Assembly: GCA_964432565.1 (NCBI GenBank)
Contig: CAYSOA010000034.1
Coordinates: 1 to 22,091 of the forward strand
Direction: 5' to 3'
DNA length: 22,091 nt
Source of the DNA: CAIOHW01 sp964432565
GTDB taxonomy: Bacteria; Bdellovibrionota; UBA1018
The notes beneath the pieces were generated by a model. It was not told the origin of the DNA. It worked only from the letters and a program-made list of their open reading frames with translations, and made no database searches. Within the stretch, counting starts at the first letter, position 1. Each line of letters opens with the position of its first letter. The position numbers and the translations under genes were made by a program. Of the stretch, positions 7,819 to 15,774 are shown piece after piece.

Positions 7819-9846
7819 TCACGAATCCCGAACAGGCAGCTCGATCAGAAACGTCGCCCCACCGGACGGGGTCCCACAATGAACCAGTTTGCCACCATGC
7901 GCCCGAACGATGGCTCGGCTGATGAAAAGGCCAAGTCCATGGCCTTTTCCTGAAGTCTCACGAAGACCTCGATCGAATCGTTCAAAGATCCGCTCACGAT
8001 CTTCCTGCGACACCCCCGGTCCATGATCCACTACCGCCGTTCGCACTAACGAATCAACCGAATCTTTTTGCAAGATCACTTCCACCGGCCTGCCGGCACC
8101 ATACTTCAGCGCGTTCGAGAGAAGATTGACCAGCGCCTGGCGCATGCGCACCGCTTCGACCGAAACCGGACAGTCATCAGCCAACGACACGGTGAGCTGG
8201 ACACCGGCATCCCGAAACTGCGGCTCGATCATCTCGACGGCATCCCGAATCACGTCAGCCATGTTGATGGGCGTGCAGGCCAGCTCGAACTTGCCCGAGT
8301 CGAGTCGCGACAGATCGAGAAGCAGATCGAGAAGCCCCGTGGTCTGATCCACCTGCGCTCGAGCATTCCTGCAAATACCCATCAAGCGATCGAGTCCTCC
8401 AGGCAGCCGATCAGGGCTTTGAAGCAGGCTCTCGATCAGCTCCATCAGTAGTCTGAGCGACGTTAGCGGCGTACGAATTTCGTGCGAAGAAAGAGAGATC
8501 AGCTCATCGCGAAGACGAACCGCCCCTTTCAGGTCTTCGAAGAGTTTCGCGTTCTCAAGAGCCAGCGCGAAGCGCGCGCTCAGCTCCCGAGCGAAAAGGA
8601 GGTCGGCATCCTCGAAGCGGCGGTGTGCTGAACAGATCGTCAGGGTCCCGTGGCGCATTTCCACGGAATCCAGAGGCAAAACCACCACGCCTCTGAGGCC
8701 AAGCTGTTGCAGCACCGCGAGGTGCTCGTCGTCGTGTGCGAACCGACGAAGGTCCTCTTCCTGTACCTCCTGAATGAAAAGCGCCTCGCCGGTCTCGAAA
8801 ACCGTCGCAGGCCCCGGGGTTCCCGGCGCTCCATGATTCGGATTCCGACCCTGCGAGCGGCGCACCAAGTCCTCTTTCTGCGGATCGGAGTGGGCGATAC
8901 TGACCGGCATCATCCAGCCCGTGTCGTTGGGCGTGTGCACGACACACCAGCCTTCGAAATAAGAAGTCGTGGTGCGTGAGATTTCCTTCAGGATACGGTC
9001 GAAGTCCCGAACCTTCGCCAGACGCGTTCCCACTTCAGCGAGAAACTCGACGCCCTTTCGAAGCCGAACCTGCTCACTCACATCCAGAACGGCGGCCACA
9101 CCGGCCACCATCTTTCCCTCTTCGTTCTGAATCGGGCTGGTGTAGACCGACACCCAGCGCCGACGTCCGGTGACCAGACGCACTTCCATCAGCTCGCCTT
9201 CAACCACCTCTCCGGTTCGAAACCCCCGCACCGTCGGAAACTCGTGCGTCTGGTACCGAGTGCCATCCTCGCGAAAAACGCCATACTGGTCATAGTCCTG
9301 GGTACTCTCAGGGTTGGGATACATTCCCTCTGAGAATCGAGTCATTGCCCCGTTTCGCATGAGGAACTTTCCTGAAGGAGCCTCGATGACGATGACTCCA
9401 AAGGGCAGTTGCTGCAGCACCCGATCCACCACGGCCTTTTCAGACTCCAGCCTCTCGATCACTGATTTTTCGGTCACGTTCGGATCACCGAGTCGAATCA
9501 GTCGACAGATGCCCACGGAGGGAATCTCAAGCTCTTCACTGCGCCAGACCAAGGCTTCACCGGCGCCCTGAAAGGCCTTGGGAGTGGCAAGCTCCGGTAC
9601 CGTCCCGGGATCTCGCATCCACGAAAAGATACGCGAGGCGGTTTCTGGCTCGAAGGCGAGCCTCAGAAAAGCGAGGGCCGGACCCTGTCTGAGTTCTTCA
9701 AACTGGGGCCGGGAGAGGCCGAGATGGCGAAACAGGCGCCGATTGGCGGCAAGCACGGTTGCCTCCGGCCCCAGGAGCAACGCAGGCTCAGAGATGGCCT
9801 CGAGTAAAACATCCGCCCAAAAAGACTGACCTGGTAAGTCCGCCAT
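7819..9846 (-). CDS. Soluble PAS-PAS-GAF hybrid-input sensor histidine kinase
   Basis: A 675-residue cytoplasmic sensor kinase with no membrane segment. Order: a first PAS-like domain (about 10-120), a second PAS (about 135-260; the strands GRRRWVSVYTSPI and AGVAAVLDVSEQ are typical PAS/PAC ends), a GAF domain (about 265-430), HisKA (about 440-515) and HATPase_c (about 545-672). The phosphoacceptor is H455 in SLSSHEIRTPLTSLR. The N box holds N578 in LVNLLSNALKYG, the G1 box is DHGPG (607-611), the F box ERIFERFD, and the G2 box GHGLGLFIS (635-643). The kinase core is intact and should autophosphorylate. There is no receiver domain or adjacent response regulator, so it is an orphan. The signal is unknown, and no cofactor ligands can be assigned in the PAS or GAF domains. 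Confidence 0.92.
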   Translation of the reverse strand: MADLPGQSFWADVLLEAISEPALLLGPEATVLAANRRLFRHLGLSRPQFEELRQGPALAFLRLAFEPETASRIFSWMRDPGTVPELATPKAFQGAGEALVWRSEELEIPSVGICRLIRLGDPNVTEKSVIERLESEKAVVDRVLQQLPFGVIVIEAPSGKFLMRNGAMTRFSEGMYPNPESTQDYDQYGVFREDGTRYQTHEFPTVRGFRTGEVVEGELMEVRLVTGRRRWVSVYTSPIQNEEGKMVAGVAAVLDVSEQVRLRKGVEFLAEVGTRLAKVRDFDRILKEISRTTTSYFEGWCVVHTPNDTGWMMPVSIAHSDPQKEDLVRRSQGRNPNHGAPGTPGPATVFETGEALFIQEVQEEDLRRFAHDDEHLAVLQQLGLRGVVVLPLDSVEMRHGTLTICSAHRRFEDADLLFARELSARFALALENAKLFEDLKGAVRLRDELISLSSHEIRTPLTSLRLLMELIESLLQSPDRLPGGLDRLMGICRNARAQVDQTTGLLDLLLDLSRLDSGKFELACTPINMADVIRDAVEMIEPQFRDAGVQLTVSLADDCPVSVEAVRMRQALVNLLSNALKYGAGRPVEVILQKDSVDSLVRTAVVDHGPGVSQEDRERIFERFDRGLRETSGKGHGLGLFISRAIVRAHGGKLVHCGTPSGGATFLIELPVRDS

Positions 9847-9956
9847 TCTTTTAGTTTACGGCACGCCCATCGGGAGTCGAGCTAAATTAGTGGGGTTAAA
9901 TCATTGAAATCGCTATTGAACTGCTTTCTGGTGTCCGGAATACCGACCAGACCCAA

Positions 9957-10130
9957 TCAGCGCTGCGGAATCCAGCCCTGAGTCCACGCCAGCCACCCCA
10001 TGAAAACGAGAAAGCCAAAAAGCAGCATCGTGAGCCCCACATAGACCATGTAAGGGTGCTTCCACAGAGGTCCGCTCCACTCGGGCTCACGGGGCTGCGG
10101 CTTCACCGAACTGGGTTTTTCCTGTTCCAT
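9957..10130 (-). CDS. Small single-helix membrane protein of unknown function
   Basis: A 57-residue protein (60 if translation begins at GTG 10139). A Pro-rich polar N-terminus (about residues 1-26, including KPQPREPEWSGP) precedes one hydrophobic helix, YMVYVGLTMLLFGFLVFMGW (about 30-49), and a short TQGWIPQR tail. I do not recognise a family. Neither start has a convincing Shine-Dalgarno; ATG is preferred as the commoner codon. It lies between the kinase and the divergent hydroxylase gene. The clear hydrophobic helix and the sharp polar-hydrophobic pattern argue for a real gene, but its shortness leaves doubt. Confidence 0.6.
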   Translation of the reverse strand: MEQEKPSSVKPQPREPEWSGPLWKHPYMVYVGLTMLLFGFLVFMGWLAWTQGWIPQR

Positions 10131-10219
10131 GCCCAGCACTTATCAAAACCCCGCCGACGCGCCAGCACCCATTTGGCTAGTGGCAAGCCCCTGTTCCTTG
10201 CGCTATCGTCACGCGAACT

Positions 10220-11959
10220 ATGAGCCCCGTCGGTCCCTCCCTCACGCAGCGAATTCCCGAGCATCTGGCCCCCTATATCGTCGAGCAGGACCCCTCGATG
10301 TACACCGCCATCGACCACGCTTCGTGGCGCTTTATCCTGCGCATCTCGAAAGCCTTCTTTGCCAGACATGCCCACCAGAAGTACCTCGACGGGCTGGTCG
10401 AAACGGGCATCTCCACCGATCGCATTCCGCTCATTTCAGAAATGGACGAACGGCTGCAGCGCTTCGGCTGGCGGGCCGTCGCCGTGAGCGGTTTCATTCC
10501 GCCAGCCGCCTTCATGGAGTTTCAGTCGCTGGGCGTCCTGCCGATCGCCTGTGACATGCGCAAGCTCGAAAACCTGGCCTACACCCCCGCGCCCGACATC
10601 GTGCACGAGGCCGCCGGTCACGCCCCGATCATCGCCGACCCCGAATACGCCGCCTACCTGCGCCACTACGGCGAGGTCTCGCGAAAGGCCATCGCCTCGT
10701 CGCAGGATCTCGAAGTCTACCACTCGATTCGAAACCTCTCCGAAGTGAAGGAAAACCCTGCCTCGACCGAAGACGACGTTCGGCGTGCACAGCTACGACT
10801 CGATCAGGCCATCCAGAGCCAGACTCAGCTTAGCGAGGCCACCCTGCTTGCGCGAATGAACTGGTGGACAGTCGAGTACGGGCTGGTCGGCTCGCTCGAA
10901 TCGCCGAAGATCTACGGCGCGGGCCTGCTCTCATCGGTGGGCGAAAGCTATGCCTGCCTGGGCGAGACCGTCCGAAAACTTCCTCTCACCGTCGAGTGCG
11001 TGAACACCCCCTACGACATCACCCGGCCCCAGCCCCAGCTCTTCGTCACCCCCAACTTTCGCACGCTCTCGCAGGTTCTCGAAGAATTTGCCGAAACGAT
11101 GGCGTTTCGCCTGGGCGGCATCACCGGTCTTGAGCGCGCCCTCGAGGCAGCCACCGTCACGACCACGCAGCTCGACTCGGGTCTTCAGATCGGTGGAAAG
11201 CTGATCGAAGTGCTGAAGGACGAGCTCGGCCATCCGGCCTACCTGCGCTACGAGGGCCCCTGCCAGCTGGCCTATGCGGATGCCGAGCTCGACGATCAGG
11301 GCCCCCGGCACCATGCCCACGGGTTCGGTACTCCGATCGGTCAGGTCGTCTGGAAGGGATCGCTCAAGCCCGTGTCGGCACTCACCGACGCCGAACTGAG
11401 TGGAGTGACCGAGCTGCACTTCGACTCCAACGTCCGGGTGCGCGGAAAGATTCAATCGACCCTGCGGCGCGCGGGAGCGCTCGTCGTTCTGACCTGGGAA
11501 GACTGCACGGTCACGCTTCGCGACCGAGTACTCTTTCAGCCCGAATGGGGCGTCTTTGACATGGCCTGCGGACAGACGGTCACTTCCGTTTTCGGGGGCG
11601 CTCCCGATCGCGGACGCTACCTGATGGCGACCGAAGAGTTTCCGCGCAAGCTGGGGTTTCAAAAAACCAACCTCACCGACGAGACGATCGGGCTGAATGA
11701 ACTTTATCTTCAGGTGCGCCGTACCCGAGAGCATGGCCGGCGTCCCGAAAGTGCGGCGGAACTGGCCTCGGTGCACGAAGCTCTCGAGCGGGATCACCCG
11801 AGCGACTGGCTGCTGCGGCTCGAGCTGGTCGAGCTCGACAAGACCTGGAAGCTGCAGTCCCCCTGGCGTCCCGCCGTACTCACACGCCTGGCCCAGATCG
11901 CACGGTCGAGCGACGAAAAAGAACAGCTCATTCGTCGCGGAATGGAGCTGCTTTCGTGA
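10220..11959 (+). CDS. Aromatic amino acid hydroxylase (phenylalanine 4-monooxygenase family) with C-terminal extension
   Basis: A 579-residue protein whose first ~300 residues form a biopterin-dependent aromatic amino acid hydroxylase domain. These non-haem iron enzymes use tetrahydropterin and O2 to hydroxylate Phe, Tyr or Trp. The iron ligands are visible: H129 and H134 in PDIVHEAAGH and E219 in WWTVEYGLVG. GAGLLSSVGES (233-243) matches the GAGLLSSFGE motif of the family. Between the second His and the Glu there are 85 residues, against about 40 in human PAH, so a ~45-residue insertion (about 155-205) is present. Residues ~300-579 are an extension of unknown role. This length is known from the ~580-residue 'aromatic amino acid hydroxylase' group. 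No pterin-4a-carbinolamine dehydratase gene is nearby. It overlaps the next gene by GTGA. Confidence 0.88.
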   Translation: MSPVGPSLTQRIPEHLAPYIVEQDPSMYTAIDHASWRFILRISKAFFARHAHQKYLDGLVETGISTDRIPLISEMDERLQRFGWRAVAVSGFIPPAAFMEFQSLGVLPIACDMRKLENLAYTPAPDIVHEAAGHAPIIADPEYAAYLRHYGEVSRKAIASSQDLEVYHSIRNLSEVKENPASTEDDVRRAQLRLDQAIQSQTQLSEATLLARMNWWTVEYGLVGSLESPKIYGAGLLSSVGESYACLGETVRKLPLTVECVNTPYDITRPQPQLFVTPNFRTLSQVLEEFAETMAFRLGGITGLERALEAATVTTTQLDSGLQIGGKLIEVLKDELGHPAYLRYEGPCQLAYADAELDDQGPRHHAHGFGTPIGQVVWKGSLKPVSALTDAELSGVTELHFDSNVRVRGKIQSTLRRAGALVVLTWEDCTVTLRDRVLFQPEWGVFDMACGQTVTSVFGGAPDRGRYLMATEEFPRKLGFQKTNLTDETIGLNELYLQVRRTREHGRRPESAAELASVHEALERDHPSDWLLRLELVELDKTWKLQSPWRPAVLTRLAQIARSSDEKEQLIRRGMELLS

Positions 11960-12576
11960 GCACCCCCCTGCCCGTCATCGCCAACGTCTCGCGAATCGTC
12001 ACCAAGGTCGTCGACCGGGTCACGGGCGACCGCTCGGAGGTGCCCCTCATGGTGGCCGCCGCCGCCGTCGAAGCGCTCAAGAATCACGGCGTTCCTGCGC
12101 AGATCTTTTACGGACCTGCCGCCTGGATCGAGATTCTCGAAAACCAGCAGGCCATCTGGGCAGGCTGCTGGGGCGAGAGCTTTCACTTTTGGGCCGCCAC
12201 CACCTCGGGAGAAGTCATCGACCTCAATACCGCCGTGGCCCATCGCAAGCGCGGGCATTCGCAGCCCGAGCTCAAGGCCCAGTACTCGCCACCTCTCCTC
12301 TGGTCAGCCGAACTCCCCGCCTTTTATCGCTACCGGCCTGAGGGGATCGCCGAGCTCGAGCTCACGGCCGATCGCGACCGACGGCAGTTTGACCTGGTTC
12401 TTGCCGAGATCGCCGAAAAGTGTCGGCCCGAGCACCTGAAGGGCGAACACGAAGACTTTCCGAATGAGGCCATTCTTTGCCCGGGAAGACGACTGCTGGA
12501 TGACAGTCTGGGCACGTTCAAGCACTTCGACCGGGCCCTTGCCGTGCACGGCCTGCCCGAGGCCCCACCGATTTGA
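11956..12576 (+). CDS. Protein of unknown function coupled to the hydroxylase; possible Cys-less papain-like/transglutaminase-like fold
   Basis: A 206-residue protein I cannot place with confidence. It has no signal peptide or membrane helix. Residues 30-92 have the layout of a transglutaminase/papain-like fold: a helix (VPLMVAAAAVEALKNHGVPA), a strand, GCWGESFHFWAATTSG with H77 before an aromatic, and EVIDLN with D89. In active members a Cys lies at the start of the helix, but here that place holds hydrophobic residues and the only Cys nearby is C71, just before the His strand. It may be an inactive relative or something else altogether. The start is GTG 11956, overlapping the hydroxylase stop, with GGAG 8 bases upstream, so translation is coupled and a shared role is likely. 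It ends 8 bases from the convergent ampG-like gene. Confidence 0.65.
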   Translation: MSTPLPVIANVSRIVTKVVDRVTGDRSEVPLMVAAAAVEALKNHGVPAQIFYGPAAWIEILENQQAIWAGCWGESFHFWAATTSGEVIDLNTAVAHRKRGHSQPELKAQYSPPLLWSAELPAFYRYRPEGIAELELTADRDRRQFDLVLAEIAEKCRPEHLKGEHEDFPNEAILCPGRRLLDDSLGTFKHFDRALAVHGLPEAPPI

Positions 12577-12584
12577 AGTGCTCG

Positions 12585-13940
12585 CTAGAAAAAGAGCTTC
12601 GCGATGTCCCAGCCGCTTGCGCCCAGGGCGTAGAGCGCCGCGAGCAAAGTGGCGACGATCACTCCGCGACGAACGACCTCCTGCCAGCCGCGCACCCCGG
12701 CGCGAGCCTCGAGAAGCGGAATCATGAACATTCCGGGAATGGCAAACACGGCGCAGGCCACGAAAAACCCGGCCCAACCGAGACTTCCGGCCAGAGCACC
12801 GGTTCTTGAAGCGAAGACGACACCTGGCACCGACATCAGGCTCGACATCAGGGCATATTGCGTGGCGGTAAACCGAACGTTGGTGATCGACCCCATATAG
12901 GCGGCGTAGGCGGCAGTGCCCATCTGCGCGGTCAGATTCTCGAAGCCGACGACGCCGGCCAGGATCCAGTTACTCTTTCCGGTCCAGGCGATCAGGGCGA
13001 ACAGTGCAGTCGATGCCGCCTGAAGAAAACCCATCGCCCAGAGCGAGCGACGAATGCCGAGCTTCAAAACATAGTGACCGCCAACCATGGCCCCCAGAAA
13101 CGTGGCCAGCGGCCCCCAAACCTTGACGATCGCCACATACTCTTCGCGACTGAAGCCCGCCTCAAGAATGAAGGGCAGGGTCATCGTGCTCGCCATCGAA
13201 TCGCCGAGCTTGTAGAGGATGATGAACGCCAGAACAGTCAGCGCCTCGGGTCTCGAAAAGTATTCGCGCAACGGACCAATAAATGCCTCGGCGAGCGTGC
13301 GCGGAGCCAAGCCCTCGGCCATCGGCTTGAGTTTCGGCGCCCCCAGCGTGGCCAGCGCAAAGAGAGCCATCAGGGCCGCCATCGAAAAGTACACCTGCCC
13401 CCAGCTCCATCCCAGAAGACCGGGAAGCAGCAGCGCCAGAGCACCTGAGATGTATCGAAAGGCGACAATGTAGCCGTTGACGAAAATCCCCACACCGAGA
13501 CCCAGCTCCTCGTCGTCGAGTACTTCGCGACGATAGGCATCGAGAACAATATCCTGGCTTGCAGCGAAGAAGTTCACGAGCAGGGTCAGCACCAGCAGGT
13601 ATTGAATCTGGCTGGCAGGGTCACTCAGCGCCATGCCGCAAAGGCAAAGCGCCACCAGAAGCTGCGTGACAAGCGTCCATCCCCGGCGACGATCCAGAAA
13701 CGGAAGCGTGAACCGGTCCATGATCGGCGACCAGAGAAACTTCAGCGAAAACGGCAGACGCAGGAACGCAAAGAGCCCGATGGTCTTGAGATCAATCGAG
13801 ACGTCCTTCATCCATGCCTGAAGGGTTCCCAGCGTCAGGGCGAACGGAAGACCCGACGACATGCCCAGAAGCAGCAGAAACAGCATCTTGCGCTGCCTGA
13901 GGGCTCGAAATGTATCGGCGACCGAGTGCTGGCGTGCCAT
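12585..13940 (-). CDS. ampG: AmpG-like muropeptide permease (MFS)
   Basis: A 451-residue inner-membrane protein of the major facilitator superfamily with about 12 hydrophobic helices. AmpG imports anhydro-muropeptides released by lytic transglycosylases for cell-wall recycling. Family motifs are present: SSGLPFALTLGTLQAWM near residues 29-45, KFLWSPIMDRF at about 67-77, DRRRGW just after, and ASQDIVLDAYRREVL around 127-141. A second N-terminal-like half begins near ALTVLAFIILYKLGDSM. No ampC, ampR or ampD gene is adjacent, so the local context is not beta-lactam resistance. The Slt homologue at 4460-6268 would supply its substrate. It is 17 bases downstream of the DUF6941-like gene and probably transcribed with it. 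Confidence 0.87.
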   Translation of the reverse strand: MARQHSVADTFRALRQRKMLFLLLLGMSSGLPFALTLGTLQAWMKDVSIDLKTIGLFAFLRLPFSLKFLWSPIMDRFTLPFLDRRRGWTLVTQLLVALCLCGMALSDPASQIQYLLVLTLLVNFFAASQDIVLDAYRREVLDDEELGLGVGIFVNGYIVAFRYISGALALLLPGLLGWSWGQVYFSMAALMALFALATLGAPKLKPMAEGLAPRTLAEAFIGPLREYFSRPEALTVLAFIILYKLGDSMASTMTLPFILEAGFSREEYVAIVKVWGPLATFLGAMVGGHYVLKLGIRRSLWAMGFLQAASTALFALIAWTGKSNWILAGVVGFENLTAQMGTAAYAAYMGSITNVRFTATQYALMSSLMSVPGVVFASRTGALAGSLGWAGFFVACAVFAIPGMFMIPLLEARAGVRGWQEVVRRGVIVATLLAALYALGASGWDIAKLFF

Positions 13941-13957
13941 TCGCTGGAGCCGTGCGC

Positions 13958-14410
13958 TTAGTGCGAAACCGGCGGCTTTTCGCCGGGAGCAACCCCTTGA
14001 GCGATCTGTGCGACCTGAATCGCTTCAAAATCCAGAAGGGCCTCGCCCTGTTTCACGCCGGCGGCATTGACCCAGGATACGACAAAGCGATGGGCGCCGA
14101 AGTGGTAAACCGGAAAGCCGCCGAAGCGAAACACGGCCTTCATGCGCTTTTGCTCGGCCGGAACCACCAGCTCTCCCTGCCCGAGCAGGTTCTGCTTTCC
14201 ATCCGGAGTCAGCAGGTGAATGAGCACCTTGCCGTTGACCGGCTCCGGATGAGTCTTTTCAAGGGAGAGCGAAATGACCAGCGACTGAAGGTGAACCGGA
14301 ACCTGCGGAGCGCGAATCTCTTCGACCAGGTCGAAAACCGAAAGGCTTCCGGTCTGCTGGTCAACGGCCGCTCCGAGAGAAAGACTTGCGAAGTGAAGTT
14401 TGAGTGCCAT
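13958..14410 (-). CDS. Conserved protein resembling DUF6941
   Basis: A 150-residue protein with no signal peptide or membrane helix. It starts MALKLHFASLSLGAAVDQQTG and continues into SLSVFDLVEEI, a pattern like DUF6941 proteins, which open with a strand, a short acidic turn and a 'biological role statement' strand. It is rich in alternating hydrophobic residues and so probably all-beta. The middle contains KVLIHLLTPDGKQNLLGQGEL and FGGFPVYHFGAHRFVVSWV. The function is unknown. It has a GAGG Shine-Dalgarno 4 bases before the ATG at 14410 and sits 17 bases ahead of the AmpG-like gene. The family assignment is from memory of the pattern and is tentative. Confidence 0.65.
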   Translation of the reverse strand: MALKLHFASLSLGAAVDQQTGSLSVFDLVEEIRAPQVPVHLQSLVISLSLEKTHPEPVNGKVLIHLLTPDGKQNLLGQGELVVPAEQKRMKAVFRFGGFPVYHFGAHRFVVSWVNAAGVKQGEALLDFEAIQVAQIAQGVAPGEKPPVSH

Positions 14411-14471
14411 AGGGCCTCAAAGTCTACACGACTCGTCGGGGGACCCAAATGAAAACGCCGCTCGAGCGACA

Positions 14472-15206
14472 CTAGCTTCGAACCATCGCGCCCCAGGTTC
14501 CCAAGGCCGTCGAGCGGGCTCTCGAGCACTGCGACGAGGTGAGGCCGCGGCTCGACGCCCCGACAATCGGGCTGAGAAGGTTCGAACGGTCAGAGACATG
14601 CAGCAGGCTCAGGTAATGCCCCAGCTCGTGCGCAATGATGGTGTTGTTGCGCGCCACCGGCTCATCGATCACTGCTCCGTAAGGTCCGGAACCGGGCAAC
14701 GTGGTCCACGCATCGGCGCCACTGTCGTTGATGTTTCCCGCCGTTCCCCAGCGTGAGGTGACGACCACCAGAAGCTGGTCGCGTGAACCCAGTGCCCCCC
14801 GAATTTCGGGAAGGTCCGACATGTTCAGGGGAGTCGAATCCAGCCCGACGCTTCGAGGATCGACGGCGCGGTACTCTTCGAGCCGAAACCCGATTCCACA
14901 AGAGGCCCAGAGGCCATTGATGTCGCCTACCATCTGCCTGGCGGCACTCTCTGACAGGACCGCTCCGTCATCATCATCGTAGGACACCACCTTTAGGGCG
15001 AGACAGATTTCGGTGTCGCGGTCGCAATCCTGGGCCGCCCCTTTTTGCGTGCCCGTGCCAGTGCCCGTGCCAGTGGTCGAACCTGAGCCTGAGCCGGAAG
15101 TCGGCGAAGCCCCGTTCGAAGACGCAGCCCCGCCTTCACTGCAGCCCGAAAGCGCCAGTACCGCCAGTGCCAAGGATCCCGCCAACAGCATTCCTTTTTT
15201 CAACAT
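14472..15206 (-). CDS. Metzincin-like zinc metalloprotease lipoprotein
   Basis: A 244-residue predicted lipoprotein. Residues 1-22 form a type II signal peptide (MLKKGM, hydrophobic core, lipobox LALSGC with C22). Residues ~23-58 are a Ser/Gly/Thr linker that includes (GT)n. The rest (about 60-244) is a small catalytic domain with HELGHYLSLLH at 193-203; H193, H197 and H203 fit the three zinc ligands of HExxHxxxxxH and E194 the catalytic base. The following NLLSP (209-213) sits where the Met-turn would be, but has Leu. Cysteines at 61, 68, 103 and 227 could form two disulfides. A longer frame starts at TTG 15257, but its first 17 residues do not resemble a signal peptide. Substrate unknown. 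Confidence 0.78.
   Translation of the reverse strand: MLKKGMLLAGSLALAVLALSGCSEGGAASSNGASPTSGSGSGSTTGTGTGTGTQKGAAQDCDRDTEICLALKVVSYDDDDGAVLSESAARQMVGDINGLWASCGIGFRLEEYRAVDPRSVGLDSTPLNMSDLPEIRGALGSRDQLLVVVTSRWGTAGNINDSGADAWTTLPGSGPYGAVIDEPVARNNTIIAHELGHYLSLLHVSDRSNLLSPIVGASSRGLTSSQCSRARSTALGTWGAMVRS
15049..15072 (+). repeat. Two tandem 12-bp units encoding a Gly-Thr linker
   Basis: The plus strand reads GTGCCCGTGCCA twice in succession, and the pattern decays into GTGGTC. On the coding (minus) strand this gives alternating Gly-Thr in the linker between the lipid anchor and the protease domain. Repeat-length change here would lengthen or shorten the linker in steps of four residues without shifting frame. 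Confidence 0.8.
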
Positions 15207-15279
15207 GGTGCGAGCGATAACATCGCCCGGGGGGATCACCTCAAGCCTGCAGTGCAAGAATCAGCAATCTTCACCACTG

Positions 15280-15774
15280 TCAAAGCGGCTTTTGGCGCTT
15301 TTTTCGAAAGAACTCGCGCAGGATCTGCGAGCACTCCGGTTGATCCACTCGTTGCACCTCGAAGCGATGATTCAGGCGCAGGTCTTCGTTCAAGCGGTAC
15401 CCCAGCGAAAGCGCTCCGCCCTTGGGGTCTTCGGCGGCATAAACCACGCGCGCAACCCGGGCCTGCTGGGCCGCCGCCAGGCACATCGGACAGGGTTCCA
15501 GTGTCACGACCAGCACGCAGTCGATCAGTCGCCAGCTACCCAGTGCCTGCGCGGCTTCGCGAAGGGCGGCGATTTCGGCATGCCCGACCGGATCGTGATC
15601 GCATTCGCGGCGATTGAACCCGCGACCCAGAACCTTTTGGAGTGAAGCATCCAGGACAAGGGCGCCGACGGGAACCTCATCGATCCGCTCGGCCTCCTGC
15701 GCGAGTTTGAGGGCTTCCTGAAGAGCCTCTTGAAGTGCCTTTTCGCGAGGCGCTCCCTCGGTGCCACCGCTCAC
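15280..15774 (-). CDS. tadA: tRNA-specific adenosine deaminase
   Basis: A 164-residue cytidine-deaminase-fold enzyme. TadA converts A34 to inosine in tRNA-Arg(ACG), an essential step for reading CGN codons. The zinc site is intact: H65 and the proton-shuttling E67 in GHAEIAAL, and C95/C98 in LEPCPMCLAA. VPVGALVL (35-42) is the usual second strand, and RVVYAAEDPKGGALS the conserved region after the zinc site. Length matches E. coli TadA (167). The GTG start at 15774 overlaps the PilZ-protein stop (GTGA), so its translation depends on the upstream gene. Residues 10-25 supply an extra helical N-terminus. Confidence 0.95.
   Translation of the reverse strand: MSGGTEGAPREKALQEALQEALKLAQEAERIDEVPVGALVLDASLQKVLGRGFNRRECDHDPVGHAEIAALREAAQALGSWRLIDCVLVVTLEPCPMCLAAAQQARVARVVYAAEDPKGGALSLGYRLNEDLRLNHRFEVQRVDQPECSQILREFFRKKRQKPL

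Noticed and set aside
10931..11797. 288-codon minus-strand frame opposite the hydroxylase gene
   Set aside because: Shadow of a well supported gene. No Shine-Dalgarno or family pattern is visible.
14459..14468. Palindrome CGCTCGAGCG between the metalloprotease and DUF6941-like genes
   Set aside because: A 10-base palindrome followed by only four Ts on the minus strand is expected by chance in GC-rich DNA; its stem is too short for a terminator, and there is no second copy to suggest an operator.
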